64,000 bases of DNA, taken from Zygnema cylindricum. Taxonomy: Eukaryota > Streptophyta > Zygnematophyceae > Zygnematales > Zygnemataceae. Below are positions 44,601 to 55,188 of the stretch, one piece after another. The DNA lies in NCBI GenBank assembly GCA_037447655.1, contig JBBHKE010003144.1:62001-126000 (forward strand), read 5' to 3'. The notes under the pieces are model-generated. The model made no database searches. It saw only the letters and a program-made list of their open reading frames with translations, and was not told the origin of the DNA. The stretch's first letter is position 1, and every line of letters begins with the position of its first letter. A program made the translations under genes and the position numbers.

Positions 44601-46928
44601 CAGAAGATTAAAAAGGTCATCTTTTGCGATGGTTCTACCACATGAACTTTTGTATGCAGATTGGAGGAGAGAAAACGACGAAAAGAGTTTATTTTAGAGA
44701 GAGGTTTGTTAAACTTGGGACGACTACAATCCTTAGATCGCCGAAGGTCAAAAGTTGAAAAAGATTTTTTTCAAAGGTGCCGAGTTTTTGCTCGATATTT
44801 GCCTCCGGAGGAACACGATGCACTTCTTGATGGACTGAATACGGAACGGAAACTTCGACAGCGCATAGAAGAGCTTCAGGTCCGTTTCTGACGAAGAAAT
44901 CATCATAGTTGAGTTTGATCTTTTGTGATCTTTGACTCTCAGTGAAATGCAAGTCTGATTATCCTCAGATGATGCTCGTAATGTGTTAGTAGAATAAAGA
45001 CAGGGAAGGTCACCAGAGAAGATGCTTTCAGAGAACCTTTCAAAAAATGGAAAATATTTTCTTCTTCATTTATACCCGACTGTTTTGGAAGTACATTGTT
45101 CGCTGTTATTAGTTTGAACCATACCAATTAGGGTGTGTCGATCCTTTTCTGTCAACTTACCAACATTATTTTCTAAATTATGTAAACGGGTATCCCAGGC
45201 GAATGTGAGTTAATCTGGGTAGCACATGATCAGAGAACATCAGATACAATATAGGGTGGGGAACTGATAGTGAAATTGTGCAAACACACTGAGTCCACAC
45301 TAATAGAACCATAGACTCTCGTTCCCGTTGACCACCAATAAACTTTGAGGTGTGGAAATGTTTGTGTTGTTCAATTACATAATAGGCGCTTGAAGTTTAT
45401 TTTTTGGTTCATCCGAGTGTTCTGATTTTCTGCTCCCTTTTTTCTGCTTTTTTGTTCTTCTCGTTTTGTCGTTTTTTGCTGTTCCCTTTACTTACTAGCG
45501 TCATTTTTTATTTTTCAGGAGCTCCGTGCCGCCGGATGTCGAACTTTTGCAGAAGCGGAGCAGAGAGAGGCGGAAGGGAATCTGCGAAAAGGAGGACAGA
45601 AACCTGCACGCCGTACAGAGGGTAAGGGGAAAGTGCACTCTCTTTTCCTCTTCAGACTTGAAAACCTTTCTTTTGTTGTTTGTTTGTTTGTTTGTCGGTT
45701 CGTTGGTATGTTGATCGGTTTGTTGGTATTTTTTTTTGTTTGAATGTTTTAGGCTTCGACCTCCAAAGTTAGTTGCCTTTAGTGGAATATAGAATTGAAG
45801 TTGCAATGGCTGTTATTTTTTTTTTTTTTTTGAAAAGAAAAACAGCAGGGTTTAAAGAAGATCTGGTCCATTTTGGAAATGAACTAAAATTGAAATTTGA
45901 GCTGGAACTGAATCCGAAAGAGAGACAAGAAAGAGAAACTCAATGGGGGTTTTGTTGCGGACAGGTGGGCGTGCCCATGGTAGGAAAAGTGGAATTCCTT
46001 TTGATTTGAAGGGGCATATTGGGACAGACCTTCTGTCTCCCCAGGTGAGAAGGGAAGAGCTCATTGTGTACTTTTTTCATTGTGGTTCACACTAAAGTGG
46101 GTAATTATACTGTAACTTTTTCTAATTGAAACCTAGTTTTTCCTAGCCTTTGCCGCTTTTATGCACCTGTGCGTCTGATTTGATCCTATTGTGAGACTAA
46201 TAATAAGAGGATGTTATCTTTGCTATATGTAAGGAAAAACGTTATATAAACCTTAGTTACGGAACTCATAGGGCATGGGCATTTGCATCCTTTTCCTCTT
46301 TTCAAACCTTATCCCGGTTTTGTTACTATTCCATTCCCTTTGAGTTTCTGTTCCGTTCCAGTTCTGCTCCAGTTCTGTTTTACTGCCGTTCCAGTTACTA
46401 CACTTTTTTTTTCACCTTCTAAACTTTTTCTTAAAAACCGTTTTTTGCGACCATCAGGAACGTGAACTCTGTTTGGTAAATCGACTTCTCCCTGTTCACT
46501 ACTTGAAGATGAAGAAAACCCTCATGGCCAGCGGTTCAAATAAGGGAGTCGTGACTCGAGCCGAGGCTCGACAAATGTTTAAAATAGATCCTCAAAAAAC
46601 TCAAGCTGTCTTGAGTTTCCTAGTATCCAAAACTTTGGTTCAAAGCGATATTTCTGCCCCGTCGGGACGACGAGGGAGTCGGAAAGATGGCGGTTTGGGT
46701 CCAATAGGGCAATTAGGCCCAGGAGGGAGTGGAAGTGAGATGGTGGGGGATAGAGGGGAACAAAAAATGGGGACAGGAGAGGAGGCCGAGGGAGAACAGC
46801 CCAGTCCAGATATGGTTTTCAGTTCGGAAATGGGAGGAATGTGGAGAGGTAGTAGTCTCCAGATGACGGGAATTGAAAGTGGTAATGGTATTCTCCACAA
46901 TTATGAAGACCAGTTGTTGTTAGATTGA
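38664..46928 (+). CDS. ADA2: transcriptional adaptor ADA2 (SAGA-type histone acetyltransferase adaptor), 13 exons, 635 aa
   Basis: Exons: 38664-38728, 38861-38916, 40649-40821, 41211-41276, 41698-41881, 42332-42404, 43128-43186, 43779-43886, 44072-44321, 44660-44879, 45519-45621, 45965-46044, 46458-46928. All introns are GT-AG and every phase matches. ADA2 links GCN5 acetyltransferase to transcription activators in the nucleus. Domains: plant-type N-terminus MGRSRA with SKRRRVAN; ZZ zinc finger about 48-95 (YHCNACQRDIS, CARCTDFDLCVECF); SANT about 105-160 (FHPDWNADEEILLLE, GVEMYGLGNWTEVAEHLGGK); the middle block GYNPKRNEFDPEYDNDAE and RKRRKEFILERGLL; SWIRM about 480-541 (LPVHYLKMKKTLMASGSNKG, FKIDPQKTQAVLSFL). 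A tail of about 94 residues, Gly/Glu-rich, follows the SWIRM and makes the protein longer than typical plant ADA2. The last 77 codons are duplicated downstream. Exon 6 and 7 boundaries lie in a poorly conserved region and are less sure. Confidence 0.92.
40862..41180 (+). repeat. CU-rich low-complexity tract in ADA2 intron 3
   Basis: CTCTCTCC-type runs cover most of 40862-41045 and 41140-41180, directly before exon 4. Long open frames here are repeat artefacts. Confidence 0.85.
41385..41635 (+). repeat. GA-rich low-complexity tract in ADA2 intron 4
   Basis: GAGAGGGA-type runs form the complement of the tract in intron 3, with exon 4 (41211-41276) between them. Similar GA-rich runs lie in intron 7 (43220-43390) and intron 9 (44325-44560). 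Confidence 0.85.
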
Positions 46929-48187
46929 AGATTCGAGTGTCGTTAGGGTTGTTGCTTCGATAATGGTTTTGAAGGTAACAAGAAACCCTAACATGAAGCG
47001 ATTTTGGGCAAATGTTCCTTATCATTTGTTTATCAAAAGTAAAGAATGTTTTGTTTGCTGATGGTTGGTCGAATTTCGGGGATGAAATTACATTTGTTTT
47101 TTGTTGCTCTGCTTACTAAGGAGTTTCCGCCTAATTTTGGAGCTTTTTGATATCGCTGACGAAAATCTTAAGGTACTGTTGTCCTGTTTTGTATGCTCTT
47201 TTGTGTTGTCTTTTTTGTAAAGAAATCTTCATTTGCACCATTTGGCAAAAATGCACCAAAATTTGAGTCTGTACAACATATAGTCATTATAGCAGTGTTT
47301 TGTTAAATTGGCAATCACAAATCACCCGTGTGACCAAGTCGTCACGTGTGCTTGTTGGCGCACACCTTTATTTCTTCCGTCCCATGGCAATTTTACTGTT
47401 GCTCAGCTTCTGTTTATTGAACTTTCAACTCTTAATTCTTGTCCATAGCCTGCTCTATGAACCTTGATCAGCTGTCAGCGAACAGAGGGAGAACACTTGA
47501 TGGCATTAAGCTTCGTATAGAAAAAAGAACAAAGAAAAAAAAATGCTTGTTTCCTACTAGCAGTCTGTTTGTGATTATAGCCGTGTAGATGTGACTAGGT
47601 TTGGTATTCGATATGTACTTTTTTTAGTCTCAATGCTCGATATGCTGACACGATATATCAAGCGACTGGTGATCGTCACAAAATTGACAGAGATATGGCG
47701 ATATCATTGATATATACATTCAGTCTGTACAATTCTTGGAAATTGTGCCACAGGTCTAGCCCCACTCTCCTCAACCGAGCAATTGAGGCAACCTTTTTGT
47801 ACTATTTTGGTGGACCATACTTTTATACTGGAGCACTCCTTCACCCACCCATTAGTACGCGATGTAAAATTTGACATTTGCACCCCTTTTTCCTTTTGCT
47901 AGCCAAGTAGAGCTTAATTCTAAGCCAGTTATACTTCCCTATTTTGCACCGAAAACACGAAAACCCTCGTTAATGTAATATTCTGAGAAAACGCACGCTT
48001 AAGCACCTTAAACCATATCAAACCCTTAATGAGTCAATCATCCCGATTTTGATTTATCGGGATTTCGGACAATGCGTAGGCAATATATCGGAAAAATGGT
48101 ATACTCGATATATCAAAATATGTATCGACTGTCAGAAAGTCAGAAATGGGCACATATTAAGGAAAAGAGAATGCCGATATAGAACAC

Positions 48188-48789
48188 CACCGCGAATCGT
48201 AATTAGAGTAAAAAACGCTAATTCGGTCGCTCGAAATTTCGACTCTATCACGTCAAATAGAGTAAATGATTCTAATTTTTTCATTATTCTAATTTAGGTA
48301 AGGTTTAATTAGCGTAAACAAATTCTAATATAGGTTCGTTTTAAATAGTGTGGAGTACGGACGACGTCGACCGTGCAAAATTGTACTTTTATAAGTAAAA
48401 AGGTACAAATAATGATTTAATAGAATCGCGATCGCACGTGAAATCGCACTAAACAAAAAATCAATCACATCGAGAAAAAGTCGTTTGCATCTCTCGTCCG
48501 TCGACAGCATCGTCGTCAGTGTGAACATTAACTGACATTCAGCGCGACAAATAGTACTAACGTCATAATGACGTCAAAACTATACGGACTGACAGATTTT
48601 GTAACTCTACGTAATTTAGTGTTCATAATTTCAGCGCGGATAATTATTGCCAACATAACCCAATATAGAGTACTTAAATAAATTAGAGTAAACTTCCTCT
48701 GATCACATAAATTAGAGTTCATTACTCTAATTGTTTTTTTTTGTTTTTTTACTCTAATTTTTTCATTACTCTAATTACGATTCGCGGTG
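48188..48789. mobile_element. TA-flanked TIR element, 602 bp (family CACCGCGAATCG), with empty site in the sister copy
   Basis: Ends CACCGCGAATCGTAATTAG and CTAATTACGATTCGCGGTG are inverted repeats. The right flank is TACCATCATGG. The sister duplication unit at about 51805-51820 reads GAACACTACCATCATGG with one TA, which is the unoccupied site. The left TA is missing in the filled copy. The interior contains the family's GTAC-rich block; there is no transposase. Confidence 0.9.
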
Positions 48790-48906
48790 TACCATCATGG
48801 CACACCGATATTAACTAAATCGTTTGACGCACTTAATTATCTTCGGGCTTCGGGCGGCTGGCACAGAGCAATAAACATACATTCGTCAAAGTAGAACACC
48901 GTACAT

Positions 48907-50260
48907 CAGAGGTCTCAAACGGTCAACCGAAACCGTGACCGACCTTTAACCGACCGCCCGCGCCGGATCCGGAACGGATTCGGTTGCCAAATTTTGGGGG
49001 TCGGGCGATTACGGTCAGTTGATTCACCAAAAAAAAAAGTCGGTTACGTCAACCAAAAAACCAAAAAAAATGATAAATTTGTATTGTCCCTATAATCCAA
49101 CATTCTTGTACTTTGTACTCTTTGGTATCGTGGAAGTACGTGACATCATGATTAGCGTCGCAAATCTGACACGGTAGTAACACTATTCATTTCGCAAATC
49201 TTAGGGAACGCGACAAATTGTAATTATTGGTTGGGTATTTTCGCATGTGCTAAAGTTCTGTCGTTTTCCTCCATAACTTATAAAAAAACGAGAAAATCCG
49301 CAACCGTACCAAAAAATAGAAATTACCACCGTACAAGTTGCGTTACCCTTACACTTATACGCACAGTAGTTTGTCGTCTAGCGCGATACAATTTGTCGTT
49401 TAGCGCATTTCGACCCACTTTCGCGTCCTTTCAACACATGTTCAAACTTTGCATCAAATCACCTCGCGAGGTGATTTGAAATAAAGTCCAATAAGGTGAG
49501 CGAATAGGCAAACACTGTTGCACGTGTCTGAAGTTTTTTACAATTTTTGTGCGCGGAGTACCAAAAAAAACACAGTGCACGTTTCCAGCCTTTGCGTAAT
49601 GTTTTGCGTGCGGTGAACCGTACAGGGGCCGTCTCTCTCAAAAACACGTGTCTTCACACATACGGCGTATGAAAAATATTGGCCACCTGTCGGCAAGTGG
49701 GAAGACGATAAACGAAACCGCAAATTTTGTGAGACAGCGAAAGGTATTTTAGGGTTTCGACATGTAGACAATGTGGCGTACGGACATTACGAAGTCACAA
49801 AAATTGTACAGCGTGCGGAGAAACGCCTCAAATTGAAGGCGAGTGGAAGTTTCGCCTCATTTTATGTACCACTTCATCTGTCACAATTCTTCGTACACGT
49901 CTACGTAAGTCATTTTTTTAAGTGACAAGTTATTTGCGTTTACATCCGAATGCTCTGAAATCTGTACGGAGAATCTTCGCTAAAAAACAAAGTAGCAAGA
50001 CTAAGTTTCGGTTACATGCCAAAATACCCTTATTCATACGTCGTACATTAATTAATTTTGTACTTTTTCGGTTACGGGCGGGCACGGTTAGTCGCAAGAA
50101 ATCGAGTTTCGGTTAAATTTTGTTTTTCGTAAACGCCGGTCGGTTAACGGTTAACAATTCTGGAGCGTGACATAACCCGGTCGGGCGTCGGTTACTCAGA
50201 TTTTGAAAAAAAAAAACGGTCGGTTTCGGTTATGTAAAATTTTGACTTTTGCGACCTCTG
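48907..50260. mobile_element. hAT-like non-autonomous element with perfect 8-bp target duplication, carrying a nested element
   Basis: Ends CAGAGGTCTCAAAC and GCGACCTCTG are inverted repeats and both sides carry CCGTACAT (48899-48906 and 50261-50268). An 8-bp duplication and CA...TG ends with a CAG start fit the hAT superfamily. The interior is rich in inverted CGGTCGGTTTCGGTTA-like motifs (AACCGAAACCG). Without the nested 797-bp element it is about 555 bp, with no coding capacity. Confidence 0.85.
49233..50029. mobile_element. TIR element, 797 bp, possibly PIF/Harbinger-like, nested in the hAT-like element
   Basis: Left end GGGTATTTTCGCATGT and right end ACATGCCAAAATACCC are inverted repeats differing at one position. 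The sister unit reads TATTGGCTTATTCATAC across the site without the element. The right flank TTA and left flank TT suggest a 3-bp TTA duplication with damage, as in PIF/Harbinger. A perfect 26-bp palindrome (half-site TCAAATCACCTCG) lies at about 49456-49481. Confidence 0.8.
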
Positions 50261-50332
50261 CCGTACATGCTATATAATAGATACAATAATAAAGCGGTAA
50301 AACATGTGGATCGGTATGAAACACCAAATCGT

Positions 50333-50568
50333 GTTTGGGTCCAATAGGGCAATTAGGCCCAGGAGGGAGTGGAAGTGAGATGGTGGGGGATAGAGGGGAA
50401 CAAAAAATGGGGACAGGAGAGGAGGCCGAGGGAGAACAGCCCAGTCCAGATATGGTTTTCGGTTCGGAAATGGGAGGAATGTGGAGAGGTAGTAGTCTCC
50501 AGATGACGGGAATTGAAAGTGGTAATGGTATTCTCCACAATTATGAAGACCAGTTGTTGTTAGATTGA
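50333..50568 (+). pseudogene. orphan copy of the ADA2 C-terminal tail
   Basis: Encodes the same 77-codon tail as the end of ADA2 (GPIGQLGPGG to EDQLLLD and stop) with about one amino-acid change (SSEMGG to GSEMGG). It lacks the SWIRM, all upstream exons and any promoter, so it is a duplicated fragment, not a gene. Confidence 0.85.
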
Positions 50569-51903
50569 AGGTTCGAGCGTCGTTAGGGTTGTTGCTTCAA
50601 TACTGGTTTTGAAGGTAACAAGAAACCCTAACATGAAGCGATTTTGGGCAAATGTTCATTATCAAGTAAAGAATGTTTTGTTTGCTGATGGTTGGTCGAA
50701 TTTCGGGGATGAAATTACATTTGTTTTTTGTTGCTCAGCTTACTAAGGAGTTTTCGCCTAATTTTGGAGCTTTTTGATATCGCTGACGAAAATCTTAAGG
50801 TACCGTTGCCCTGTTTCGTATGCTCTTTTGTGTTGTCTTTTTTGTAAAGAAATCTTCATTTGCACCATTTGGCAAAAATTCACCAAAATTTGAGTCTGTT
50901 ACAACATATAGTCATTATAGCAGTGTTTTGTTAAATTGGCAATCTCAAATCACCTGTGTGACCAAGCCGTCACGTGTGCTTGTTGGTGCACACCTTTATC
51001 TCTTCCGTGCCATGGCAATTTTACTGTTGTTCAGCTTCTGTTGATTGAACTTTCAACTCTTAATTCTTGTCCATAGCCTGCTCTATGAACCTTGATCAGC
51101 TGTCAGCGAACAGAGGGAGAACACTTGATGGCATTAAGCTTCGTATATAAAAATAGAACAAAGAAAAAAAAATGCTCGCTTCCAACTAGCAGTCTGTTTG
51201 TGATCATAGCCGTGTAGCTATAACTAGGTTTGGTATTCGATATGTACTTTTTTTAGTCTCAATACTCGATATGCTGACACGATATATCAAGCGACAGATG
51301 ATTGTGAGAAAATTGACAGAGATAAGGCGATATCATTGATATATACATACAGTCCGTACAATTCTTGGAAATTGTGCCACAGGCCTAGCCCCACTCTCCT
51401 CACCCGAACAATTGAAGGCAACCTTTTCGTACTATTTTGGTATACCATACTTTTATACTGGAGCACTCCTTCACCCACCCATTAGTACGCAATGTAAAAT
51501 TTGACATTTGCACCCCTTTTTCCTTTTGCTAGACAAGTAGAGCTTACACTTCCCTATTTTGCACCGAAAACACGAAAACCCTCATTAATGTACTATTCTG
51601 AGAAAATGCACGCTTAAGCATCTTAAACCATATCAAACCCTTAATGAGTCAATCATCCCGATTTTGATTTATGGGGATTTCGGACAATGCGAAGGCAATA
51701 TATCGGAAAAATGGTATACTCGATAAATCAAAATATGTGTCGAGTGTCAGAAAGTCAGAAATGGGCACATATTGATTATCGAAAAGAGAATGCCGATATA
51801 GAACACTACCATCATGGCACACTGATATTAACTACTCAATCGTTTGACGCAATTAATTATCTTCGGGCGGCCGGCACAGAGGAATAAACATACATTCATC
51901 AAA

Positions 51904-52470
51904 GAGGTCGCAAACGGTCAACCGAAACCGTGACCGACCGTTAACCGACCGCCCGCGCCGGATCTGGAACGGATTCGGTTGCCAAATTTTGGGGGCCGGG
52001 CGGTCGCGGTCGGTTGATTCACCAGAAAAAAAAAAAGTCGGTTACGGTCGGTCAAGCAAAAAACGAAAAAAAATGAAAATTTTGTACTGTCCATACAATC
52101 CAACATTATTGTACTTTGTACTCTTTGGTATCGTGGAAGTACGTGACATCATGATTAGCGTCGCAAATCTGACACGGTAGTAACACTTCATTTCGCAAAT
52201 CTTAGGGAACGCGACAAATCGTAATTATTGGCTTATTCATACGTCGTGAAAAACTAAGATTTTTTTTTGTACTTTTTCGGTTACGGGCGGGTACGGTTAG
52301 TCGCGAAAAATCGAGTTTCGGTTAACTTATACTTTCGTAAACGCCTGTCGGTTAATGGTTAACAATTTTGGAGCGTGACATAATCCGGTCGGGCGTCGGT
52401 TACTCAGATTTTGAAAAAAAAAAAAACGGTCGGTTTCGGTTATGTAAAATTTTGACTTTTGCGACCTCTG
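51904..52470. mobile_element. sister copy of the hAT-like element in duplication unit 2
   Basis: Same sequence as 48907-50260 minus the nested element. The right border GACCTCTG-CCGTACAT is intact; the left border lost its CA and the 8-bp duplication in an 18-bp deletion. Confidence 0.85.
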
Positions 52471-53097
52471 CCGTACATGCTATATAATGGATACAATACA
52501 TGTGGATCGGTATGAAATACCAAATCGTGTATCGAGGCTAGCGCCAACGCTCATAAGATGTGCAGTAGACATGCAAGAACGTTAACTAGACCGGATATGT
52601 TCCGTACGAATATCGACGCTACACACAAAATCTTTAAAGATTGACGTTATTGTTTCCCCGGCTGGCGCTGCGCCACTTTTCAGAAAAACAGAGGCTCTCG
52701 TGCGAACCGACATGAGGCGATGCGCCTCCTGTGACTGCTGCGCGAGCACGCCGCGGCACCCGACGAGCCGTACCTCGCAGGGCCACAAACTCGCGTGGAA
52801 GAGAACCGCACCGTACGACTAGCAGCTCACAGTACATCTCGGGTACTACTATGTACGGTAAAGTACATCACTCACTACAGCATACCACACTGCCGTCCAG
52901 TGAATTTCTGTTTAGGCCTCAACCCTTTGTTCTCCGTGCACACAGTCGGGTTGTTTATCCGACGGTTTTAATGTAAGGCACGATTCATACCTTCCGATTT
53001 GCTGTCTCCAAATGAAGACCAGACACGTGTGCACGAAGAAAAGCCGATTGAAGCGACGAAATAAGCGTTCACGGTGATATCGATGCACAGTGCATGT

Positions 53098-53122
53098 ACA
53101 GTACAGTGCCGTACTGTACTGT
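53098..53122. repeat. short GTAC-rich hairpin
   Basis: ACAGTACAGT, a 5-base spacer and ACTGTACTGT form a perfect 10-bp stem. Confidence 0.8.
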
Positions 53123-53177
53123 AGCGCATGCAGTGTACTATATTGTGCTGCTTTGCCTCTTTTGTCACTTCCAGCTT

Positions 53178-54700
53178 TTCGCAGCGTATCCCGTATTCCC
53201 CTCACTATCCGCTTTCTCTCCCTTCTCCCTTCTCCCTTCTCCCTTCCTCCTTCCTCTTCCCTCCCTTCCTCTTCAGCCTGCCTAGGGCGGCCCGGGCGAG
53301 TGAAGGCCGGCAGCAGCCTCCGCCTCCGAATCCGAATCGCGCCTGACTGCAGTCTCTCTCAAGCCTGGTATGCGATGATGACGTCACATTGCCACATTTT
53401 CCACTTCTTCCTGTTCCATTACTTGGTCATCGATCAATGGATTGATCTCTCTCTCTCTCTCTCTCTCCCTCTCTCTCTGTGTCTCTCTCTCTCTCTCTTC
53501 CCTCGTATCCTTATCTGCCTATTTCTTTCCCTCTCTCTTTCATTCCCTCCATATTTTTTCTATCTACCTGTCAGCCTCTCTCTTTCTATCCCCCTCCCCT
53601 TCTTCTTTTATCTAACGCCTCTCCTCTCTCCCCTTTCCTCTTCTCTCTCATCCATCCTTTTACCGTCAATTTCTAATTAATCCTCGTTTCCGCGGTCTCC
53701 CTCTTTACCCCAATCTTTACCCCCCTTTTCTCTGCCTTCCTCTCTCCATCTCTTTTGTTTGGTCTCTCTCTCTCTCTCCATATATCTTCTCCTCACCATC
53801 CCCATCCTACTTTTTCCTTTTATCTCTATCCCCGATCTGCATTTTCCTGGACATGTTTCTCTACGCCCGTTTTTCCCTATCTTCTTCTCTCTCCCTCTCT
53901 CGTCCCCTATTTTTTTATCACTTGCTTTCCCTCTCTTCTTCCAGTTTCTCTCCTTCTGCCGTCTTCTCTCTTTCTCACCATCTCCTCCTCCACAGGACCT
54001 TCTCCCTCTTTGTCCAACCTTCTCGAGCCATCTATCCCTCTCTGCCTCTCCCGTAATTTTAATGGCCTCACATTCTTCGTACTTTACCTGCCCTCCGCTC
54101 TCTGTTTCCTCCTCTCCCTGTCTCCGCCCCTTTCCTTCTTGCTCTCCTTCTCTTTCCTTTTCGCCCTCCTCCCAGTCTCTCTCCCGCTTCTCTCCCCCCT
54201 GTCTCTCCTTCTTCCCCCTTCTTCGCTTCTCCCCCCTTCCCTGTCTCTTCTCGCATTTAGTTTACCAATTTCCCCCCCCATCCTCACCCTCTCTCTCCAA
54301 TTCTTTCTTTGTCCCTCTCTTTCCACTTTTCCCGTCCTCCCTCCCTTCCCCCCTTCTCCCATCTGTCTTCTTCTCCCGATTTGCTTCTGTCCCTCTCAGT
54401 CCCTCTCCCCCTTTTCCCCTTCTCTCTCTTCCCTTTACCCCTCTCTCCTCCTCTTCCGTTATCTCCGTAGCTCCATCTCTCCCTTTCTCGCTTGTTCGTC
54501 CTCTTACTGTCATTCCTTCCCCTTCCTCCCCCTTCCCTCACTCTCTGTCTCTCTCCCTCTCTCCCTCTCTCCCTATCAGTCTCTCTCCCTCCTCTCCCTC
54601 TTTTTCCCCCCCTCTCTCTTTCCCTCGTTTGTCCCCACTCTTGCTCTCTCCCTCCCTTTTTTTTAGTGCCGGTGAACTGTTTTTCCTTTTGGTCTCTCTC
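53178..54700 (+). repeat. 1.5-kb polypyrimidine (CT) tract
   Basis: The plus strand is almost entirely C and T over about 1.5 kb, with CTCTCTCC microsatellite cores at 53446-53510 and 54540-54600. The large open frames on both strands here (up to 340 codons, Ser/Leu/Pro- or Arg/Gly/Glu-rich) are composition artefacts. It may lie within a 5' UTR intron of the gene at 55189, since an AG acceptor with pyrimidine tract (TTTTGACAG) ends at 55166. Confidence 0.85.
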
Positions 54701-55188
54701 TGCCTTCTGTTCTTTGCCTCTTTATGGTTGGAGTCTCTCTTCCCATTAATTTTGTATCTTAGTGGAAAGCTAACAAATTGATTTGCCCTAATTATGTTGA
54801 TGGCTCTTGTGGAGTTTCATCCTTACTATTTCAAGTATAATAATTTTTGAAAAGGTTTACTCTACGCAAATTTTGGTTGCCAATGTGGCTTGTTTTGTTT
54901 TCCCTTTTTTTTTTGTGCTCTATGAATAGCTTATCGTCATGTTGTGCCAATTTCTAATAATCATCTTCTAGTCGCATTTTTTTTCTCTTTCCCTCCCTTT
55001 TTTACTATCAAATGTCAAAGCTGTTTACGTTCCTGCCTTTTTTTTGCTTTTGTTGATGGTTGTCTTATATCATCAATCTGACCAATTCAGAGACAGATGA
55101 ATGCCTGTTTTGTGATTGTTTTCTTACCCTTGGTTGTCCTGTCCTTCTCCCTCTTTATTTTGACAGAAAGTGGTGAAAGTATTCAAAA

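Larger units (their letters stand above)
46693..50332. repeat. tandem duplication, unit 1 (3640 bp), starting inside the last ADA2 exon
   Basis: From GTTTGGGTCCAATAGG at 46693 the sequence is repeated from 50333 at high identity. The unit covers the last 77 ADA2 codons, the stop, the 3' flank and a hAT-like element. Unit 1 is longer than unit 2 mainly because of a 602-bp TIR element (48188-48789) and a 797-bp TIR element (49233-50029) that unit 2 lacks. Confidence 0.95.
50333..52530. repeat. tandem duplication, unit 2 (about 2.2 kb)
   Basis: Directly abuts unit 1 (junction AAATCGTG then TTTGGGTCC) and ends at AAATCGTGT at 52530. Both element-free sites are preserved, near 51811 and near 52230. 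A deletion of about 18 bp removed the left border of the hAT-like element around 51903. Confidence 0.95.

Noticed and set aside
44255-44641. 128-codon minus-strand frame in ADA2 intron 9
   Set aside because: Ser/Leu/Pro-rich antisense of a GA-rich intron run.
50335-50568. A 77-codon gene
   Set aside because: It is the duplicated tail of ADA2 without promoter or upstream exons.
53755-54781. Open frames of 303 and 340 codons on the plus strand, and Arg/Gly/Glu-rich frames on the minus strand
   Set aside because: Ser/Leu/Pro (or Arg/Gly/Glu) composition follows directly from the CT tract; no motifs, all three frames are open.
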